Below are positions 59,877 through 64,000 of a DNA stretch of 64,000 nt, piece after piece. Source of the stretch: DLAJ01 sp964655525 (GTDB lineage: Bacteria; Bacillota; Clostridia; Lachnospirales; Lachnospiraceae); assembly GCA_964655525.1 (NCBI GenBank), contig CAZZNE010000001.1:325901-389900 (forward strand), in the 5' to 3' direction. A program made the position numbers and the translations under genes. Each line of letters starts with the position of its first letter. Position 1 is the stretch's first letter. The notes under the pieces were generated by a model. The model made no database searches. It was not told where the DNA came from and worked only from the letters and a program-made list of their open reading frames with translations.

Positions 59877-61277
59877 TCAGGACTGGGAAAACAGCCGCTG
59901 TGTACGGCGGTAGACGTGGAAAAAAGCCGGAATGAGGAATGCATCTGCAAAAATCCATGCGGTTGGACTTGCGAAGCCAATCGCGTAAAAGCCGAAAGCG
60001 GGCACGATATAGAAGCCCACAAGTGCGCGGGCAGCCATCTCGCAGACACCGGCAAGCATCGCAAAGCGAGAAAAGCCCATGCCCTGAATTAAAAAGCGGA
60101 TGATATTGACGAGCGCGAGCGGAAAATAAAACAGGCTGTTCGTGCACAGAAAGCGATACGCCATCGTTATGATCTCGGCATCTTCGGCGTGTAAGAACAG
60201 GAGGAGCAGGGTCCTTCCGCATAAAACAACAAGGAGCAGGGCGATGGCAGAATAGGCAGCGCCAAGCAGTGTGCATGCTTTTAAGCCCTCTTTGATGCGG
60301 TCCGTCTTTTTTGCTCCGATATTCTGACCGCCGTACGTTGCCATGGTCGAACCCATCGCGTCGAACGGGCAGACTAAAAAATTACCGAGGCGGCTGCCGG
60401 CAGTGACAGCGGAGACAGCCGTTGTGCCGAGATTATTGACCGATGTCTGAAGGATGACGGAACCGATCGCCGTGATGGAATATTGCAGACCCATCGGGAT
60501 TCCCATACTGCAAAGGATTTTGCCGCAGTGTCCATCATAGAATAACTCGTGTTTGCTTTCGGGACGCAGGATTGGAAATCTGCGGATCATAAAGATCAGG
60601 CAGGCGATGCCGGAAACAAGCTGCGAGATGACGGTCGCGTAGGCCGCACCCGCCACATTAAAGTCAAATACCAGAATAAACAGCAGGTCGAGACCGATAT
60701 TGAGCACGGACGATAAAACAAGAAAAATAACAGGCGTTTTGCTGTCGCCCAGCGAGCGGATGATGCCGGAGAGCATGTTATACAGGTAAATGACCGGTAT
60801 CCCAAGAAAGATCACAGAAATATAGGAATAGGCCTGTTCATAAATATCATCGGGAGTATGCATTACCCGGAGGATCTGCCCGCAGAACAGGGATACGACC
60901 ACGGTCATGACAGCGGCGAAGGTAAGAGAAAGCCATGCGCCGTTCCATACCATTTTACGCATGCCGGCGTAATCGCCCGCCCCGAAACGCTGTGCGACGG
61001 GAATGGAAAAACCGCTGCAAATGCCAATACAGAAACCGATGATCAAAAAATTAATGGAGCCGGTGGAGCCGACTGCGGCAAGCGCGTTCGCGTCGATACA
61101 TTTTCCGACGATGATCGTATCCACCAGACTGTAAAACTGCTGAAACAGCATACCAAACAGGAGCGGAACGGAAAAGCCGAGAATGAGAGACATCGGATTT
61201 CCGTTCGTCAGATCTTTGGTCAAAGTCTTTTGCTTTTTGGGTGTATCGGGAGTAAGTGTCGCATTCTGAGCTGCCAT
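59877..61277 (-). CDS. MATE family efflux transporter
   Basis: A 466-residue protein with twelve hydrophobic segments in two similar halves. Segments typical of NorM/DinF-like MATE proteins include LFGMLFQQFYSLVDTIIVGK near the start, GSTGSINFL and RSLGDSKTPVIFLVLSSVLNIGLDLLFI. These are Na+ or H+ coupled exporters of cationic compounds, and the substrate cannot be predicted. The gap to arcC (59696-59876) holds two short inverted repeats around GGGAAACGCTGAT-type arms. Confidence 0.92.
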   Translation of the reverse strand: MAAQNATLTPDTPKKQKTLTKDLTNGNPMSLILGFSVPLLFGMLFQQFYSLVDTIIVGKCIDANALAAVGSTGSINFLIIGFCIGICSGFSIPVAQRFGAGDYAGMRKMVWNGAWLSLTFAAVMTVVVSLFCGQILRVMHTPDDIYEQAYSYISVIFLGIPVIYLYNMLSGIIRSLGDSKTPVIFLVLSSVLNIGLDLLFILVFDFNVAGAAYATVISQLVSGIACLIFMIRRFPILRPESKHELFYDGHCGKILCSMGIPMGLQYSITAIGSVILQTSVNNLGTTAVSAVTAGSRLGNFLVCPFDAMGSTMATYGGQNIGAKKTDRIKEGLKACTLLGAAYSAIALLLVVLCGRTLLLLFLHAEDAEIITMAYRFLCTNSLFYFPLALVNIIRFLIQGMGFSRFAMLAGVCEMAARALVGFYIVPAFGFYAIGFASPTAWIFADAFLIPAFFHVYRRTQRLFSQS

Positions 61278-61527
61278 GATGTTTCCTCTACATTTTATAA
61301 AATTTGTTATCTCGTGTTGCGTTAAGGTTTCGATCTATTTTGTTATAATAAGTCGTTATTTGCATTAAGAAGTATCCCAATGGCATTATAGTCAAAATAG
61401 GTGAAAGGTCAAGAGGGAAAATGAATATTTTTATTTCATTATATTTGTGATATGATATAAAATTGAAACAATGCAAAATATGTGGTGTAATAATAGGGAG
61501 ATGTTCGGATAAAAGGAAAATGAAAAT

Positions 61528-62589
61528 ATGAAAAAGACGATTTTGTTTTTATACACAGTTTCTGTTATAGGAGTGTTGATTGCAGGCTGTGGAAGAGGTG
61601 ATACCATGGTTGACGATGTAGAGGAAGATGTGACGGAGGATGCGTCATCGCAGGTTACGGAGGCGGATACTGCGGAGCAGGAGAGCAAATATCCTCTTTC
61701 AAATCCTGACGCAGACGAAAACGCCCAGAAGCTTTATGACTATCTTAACGAGGTTTATGGCAGCTACATAATCACCTGCCAGCAGGAATCGACCTGGATG
61801 GGTTCGCCCGATTATGAAATGGACTATATTTTTGAGGTCACAGGGAAGTATCCTGCAATGCGCGGTCTGGATTTTATGAACGATGATTTTGCCGGTGTGG
61901 TCGAACGTGCAAAGGAATGGCATGAAAAGGGCGGTATCGTTACCATATGCTGGCATACGGGCGTGAACGGGTTGGGATATCAGGAGGCTCTTGACGATAC
62001 CCCCGATTTTGAAAAAATACTCACAGAGGGTACGGACGAGTACAACGCCATGATAGCAAACTGGGATAAAGCGGCTGAAGCGCTCACGGAGCTGCGCGAT
62101 GCGGGCATTCCCGTTTTGTGGAGACCTTTTCATGAATTTGACGGTCAGTGGTTTTGGTGGGGCAAAGGCGGTGCAGAAAATTTCATCAAATTGTGGCAAA
62201 TGATGTATGATCGTTACACCAACCAATTCGGGCTGACAAACTTAATTTGGGTGTTAGGTTATTCGGGCGAGGTAAAGGATGGCTGGTATCCGGGAAACGA
62301 ATATTGTGACATCATCGGTTCAGACACCTATGATAATTCCACCAACGTAAGAGCATGGAGAAAGCTGGAGGCTCTTAATACGGGAAAGCTGATGGCGTTC
62401 CATGAGTGCGGAAATGTTCCCAACATTGAGAGGTTTGAAGCAGACGGTGCTATGTGGTCGTGGTTTATGATATGGCATACAACGCATATTACGGGCAATA
62501 GCAAGGAGAAGTTGAGCGGTGTATACAATCATGAAAAGGCGATAACGCTGGACGAGCTGCCGGATATTTTTCAGGTGCCGATTGATTAA
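61528..62589 (+). CDS. GH26 beta-mannanase-like lipoprotein
   Basis: A 353-residue protein with a lipobox VLIAGC (Cys near residue 20), an acidic linker and a GH26 domain: SYIITCQQESTWMG, ICWHTGVNGLG, LWRPFHEFDGQWFWWG with acid/base E203, and MAFHECGNVPN with nucleophile E293. GH26 enzymes cut beta-1,4-mannans, and some cut mixed glucans. Lipid anchoring suggests it acts on polysaccharide at the cell surface. Its stop codon lies in a 54-base segment that is repeated at the end of the deacetylase gene. Confidence 0.9.
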   Translation: MKKTILFLYTVSVIGVLIAGCGRGDTMVDDVEEDVTEDASSQVTEADTAEQESKYPLSNPDADENAQKLYDYLNEVYGSYIITCQQESTWMGSPDYEMDYIFEVTGKYPAMRGLDFMNDDFAGVVERAKEWHEKGGIVTICWHTGVNGLGYQEALDDTPDFEKILTEGTDEYNAMIANWDKAAEALTELRDAGIPVLWRPFHEFDGQWFWWGKGGAENFIKLWQMMYDRYTNQFGLTNLIWVLGYSGEVKDGWYPGNEYCDIIGSDTYDNSTNVRAWRKLEALNTGKLMAFHECGNVPNIERFEADGAMWSWFMIWHTTHITGNSKEKLSGVYNHEKAITLDELPDIFQVPID

Positions 62590-62638
62590 TCCGCAATCTG
62601 CCGTTCTTCCGTATTCATATGGTAATTTTCACGTATGA
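62585..62638. repeat. Left 54-bp direct repeat
   Basis: Matches 63715-63768 at 52 of 54 positions. The right copy is the 3' end of the deacetylase gene; this left copy is detached and includes the GH26 stop codon. Confidence 0.9.
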
Positions 62639-62863
62639 ATGCAAATCATGGCGAATTCAGAGCAACACGTCAATCCCTAAAATAAAAAAGTGTTTGTTCA
62701 TTGCGTGGAATCGTAAAGGACATCCGGAAACCGGGCTTTCAAGTAACGAAAAGATAGGAACTTATGCGGTAAACGTACAGATAATAGTGGCGGGACAGGC
62801 AATTAAGTGTTAAGAGATATCATAAACAATTTCAATCATAGATGGGAGGGCCGACAAAGAGAC

Positions 62864-63180
62864 ATGGATGTAAAAAAGTTGATATTTAATAATCAAGAGT
62901 ACTTTGAAGATTTTACTTCCAGAAGCGCCTACCATACAAATATAATAGAAGGAAACACGCTGTCCTACGAAGACATATGCCATTTTATTTAATGATAATG
63001 ATTTTAAGGTATCGGCTACGCCAAGGGAAATCTATGAGGCAATTAACCATAAATATGCGATCAATCATATTTTGAATCATTTGGAGGAGGAGCTATCAGA
63101 AAGGTTGATCAAGAATGTGGCCGTATTGATCAATAAAAATATTTCAGAGATAGCAGGCTACCGTACCGTATCAGTACGAA
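62864..63180 (+). pseudogene. Frameshifted and truncated Fic family protein
   Basis: The first frame encodes MDVKKLIFNNQEYFEDF and AYHTNIIEGNTLSYEDICHF, the N-terminal Fic signature (xxSNxIEGNTL). It stops at 62992. A second frame continues with ATPREIYEAINHKYAINHIL and then ISEIAGYRTVSVRIKGSEPS, which matches the region just before the Fic catalytic loop. The HPFx(D/E)GNGR AMPylation motif is missing because the sequence ends there. At least one frameshift and a 3' loss make it a pseudogene. Confidence 0.75.
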
Positions 63181-63181
63181 T

Positions 63182-63217
63182 AAAGGGCAGTGAGCCATCA
63201 AAGGCTTGCTGCCTTTT
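63182..63217 (+). terminator. Hairpin at the Fic truncation point
   Basis: AAAGGGCAG.GAGCC pairs with GGCTT.CTGCCTTT over about 15 positions with a few G-T pairs. It ends in TTTTATC. Confidence 0.6.
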
Positions 63218-63320
63218 ATCATGTTAATCTTAGAATAGTCAGGCGCGAAGCAGGACCGACAGCCCTGTCCGTTGCTGATGGCAACGGACGAAAAAAGAGA
63301 ATGAACAGATTGATAAATAA

Positions 63321-63349
63321 TGGAAAAGAAGTACCGGGTATGCTATACT
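63321..63349 (+). promoter_or_regulatory. Probable extended -10 promoter for the small peptide gene
   Basis: TGCTATACT gives an extended -10 (TATACT at 63344-63349); a weak TGGAAA lies 17 bases upstream at 63321-63326. Confidence 0.5.
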
Positions 63350-63393
63350 GTTTTTGCAGCTACCCCTAGACAGGTAGAGGAGGGGGGAGTTTC

Positions 63394-63480
63394 ATGGAGT
63401 TATTTTCATCATTTTTGCTCTCCGTTGTGGCAAGCATAGTTGCCTACTATGTTTGCAAATGGTTGGACGGGGACGAGTAA
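63394..63480 (+). CDS. 28-residue hydrophobic peptide, type I toxin-like
   Basis: The gene encodes MELFSSFLLSVVASIVAYYV followed by CKWLDGDE: a single membrane helix with a short charged tail. It has a very strong AGGAGGGGGGAG site, its own promoter and a strong terminator, so it is a genuine short transcript. Peptides of this design are common in gut Bacillota and resemble type I toxin-antitoxin toxins or holin-like peptides. No antisense antitoxin promoter was proven. It lies in the island between the 54-base repeats. Confidence 0.65.
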   Translation: MELFSSFLLSVVASIVAYYVCKWLDGDE

Positions 63481-63526
63481 CTGGTAGCCAACCTAAGGCA
63501 GAAGCCACCTTCCCAAAACGGAATAG

Positions 63527-63558
63527 AAAAGCCCCGGTGCGGCAACACCGGGGCTTTT
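63527..63558 (+). terminator. Strong terminator after the small peptide gene
   Basis: AAAAGCCCCGGTG and CACCGGGGCTTTT pair perfectly over 13 bases around CGGCAA (63527-63539/63546-63558). Confidence 0.93.
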
Positions 63559-63714
63559 CGCTTTGCTTCATGGATACTTTCATCATTTGCCTGCTGGCAT
63601 TATAGCATGTGCCGTTTGGCGTTTCAAGTATTCCCTGAATTTCTCAAAATATGAGCCATATATACTGTAATCCCACAACCTTGAGTTTTCACCAAGGCTT
63701 TTATTTGTATTCGT

Positions 63715-63768
63715 ATTAATCCGCAATCTGCCGTCCTTCCGTATTCATATGGTAATTCTCACGTATGA
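63715..63768. repeat. Right 54-bp direct repeat
   Basis: Forms the last codons and stop of the deacetylase gene and matches 62585-62638 with two mismatches. Confidence 0.9.
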
Positions 63769-64000
63769 TCAGATCGGAGAGCGGTACGAATTCATAACCC
63801 GCATCAAGAAGGTTTGTGATCAGGGTGTCGAGCGCTTCTGCCGTGTACTTTGCGCCGTTATGGCAAAGAATGATGGAACCGTTTCCGAGATGTTTGTGAT
63901 TACAGACCGTCTGAATAATGGAGTCCACGCCGTAATTTTTCCAGTCGAGGCTATCCACGTCCGTAACAGAAGTAAAGTCAAAAGACATAGAGTTGTAGAT
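63716..64000 (-). CDS. Polysaccharide deacetylase (NodB domain), C-terminal part
   Basis: The last 94 residues of a NodB-fold protein; the frame is open to the window edge, so the gene continues past 64000. WKNYGVDSIIQTVCNHKHLG, NGSIILCHNGAKYTAEALDTLI and DAGYEFVPLSDLI match the final strands and helices of CE4 deacetylases, including the late His of the active site. CE4 enzymes remove acetyl groups from peptidoglycan, chitin-like or xylan glycans. Metal-binding residues lie outside the window. Confidence 0.82.
   Translation of the reverse strand: MYNSMSFDFTSVTDVDSLDWKNYGVDSIIQTVCNHKHLGNGSIILCHNGAKYTAEALDTLITNLLDAGYEFVPLSDLIIRENYHMNTEGRQIAD

Larger units (their letters stand above)
62639..63393. 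other. Gene-poor island between direct repeats
   Basis: The first 225 bases (62639-62863) hold no gene that I can support. A broken Fic gene (62864-63180), a hairpin, and the promoter and leader of a small peptide gene follow. Confidence 0.6.

Noticed and set aside
62619..62813. 64-codon plus-strand frame in the island
   Set aside because: It starts inside the repeated deacetylase tail read backwards, lacks a ribosome site and shows no domain.

Overview
The window looks like a draft contig from a Bacillota genome, most likely class Clostridia and near the Lachnospiraceae. This is inferred from purine-rich AGGAG-type ribosome binding sites, mixed ATG/GTG/TTG starts, membrane-anchored GH25 lysozymes, a LytR-CpsA-Psr (LCP) ligase, Wzm/Wzt export, secreted lipoproteins and a fucU-fkp pair. 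No rRNA or tRNA gene, CRISPR array, transposase or phage gene was seen. A run of exactly 100 N (15560-15659) marks a scaffold join.

The first three quarters (1-48.8 kb) is one large cell-surface polysaccharide locus. Bases 2-8115 read as an operon for making and transferring an acyl group: an SGNH/DltD-like protein, an MBOAT acyltransferase, an FkbH-type HAD/GNAT protein, an acyl carrier protein, a MaoC dehydratase, an SDR, a sugar kinase-nucleotidyltransferase fusion and a GT2. Bases 8230-19929 supply nucleotide sugars and early glycosyl transfer: UDP-glucose dehydrogenase, TagA/WecG, FucU and Fkp (L-fucose to GDP-L-fucose), a divergent membrane GT2, an acyltransferase-3, two unassigned membrane proteins and a UDP-glucuronate 4-epimerase. 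Bases 19985-29340 hold an SGNH-like membrane protein, a zinc-ribbon protein and two related type II membrane GH25 lysozymes flanking rmlB-rmlA. Bases 29359-40533 hold a polytopic membrane protein, rmlC, the Wzm/Wzt ABC exporter, a WbdD-like methyltransferase with a kinase-like region, and two large multidomain GT2 proteins. Bases 40740-50757 hold phosphoglucomutase, more GT2 enzymes, a WbaP-type polyprenyl-phosphate sugar transferase, an LCP ligase and glmS. Together they make sugar precursors, start and extend a chain on undecaprenyl phosphate, modify and export it, and attach it to peptidoglycan.

The remainder is mixed: HtrA-like protease and a nucleoside-hydrolase lipoprotein (50.9-54.0 kb), a ClpX with a long linker, a repeat-bearing lipoprotein, a CspC-like S8 protease, then carbamate kinase and a MATE transporter on the minus strand. 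The right end has a GH26 lipoprotein, an island of about 1.1 kb bounded by 54-bp direct repeats (broken Fic gene, 28-residue membrane peptide gene) and the 3' end of a polysaccharide deacetylase.

Several intergenic regions are structured. Clusters of short perfect hairpins occur near 9.5, 15.5, 32.4, 48.8 and 58.7 kb. Two copies of a larger element near 15.2 and 38.3 kb keep their stems despite sequence change. Several membrane proteins carry in-frame tandem repeats, mostly on the predicted cytoplasmic side. The best candidate for an undescribed system is the Dlt-like acylation operon in which an FkbH protein takes the place of the DltA ligase.
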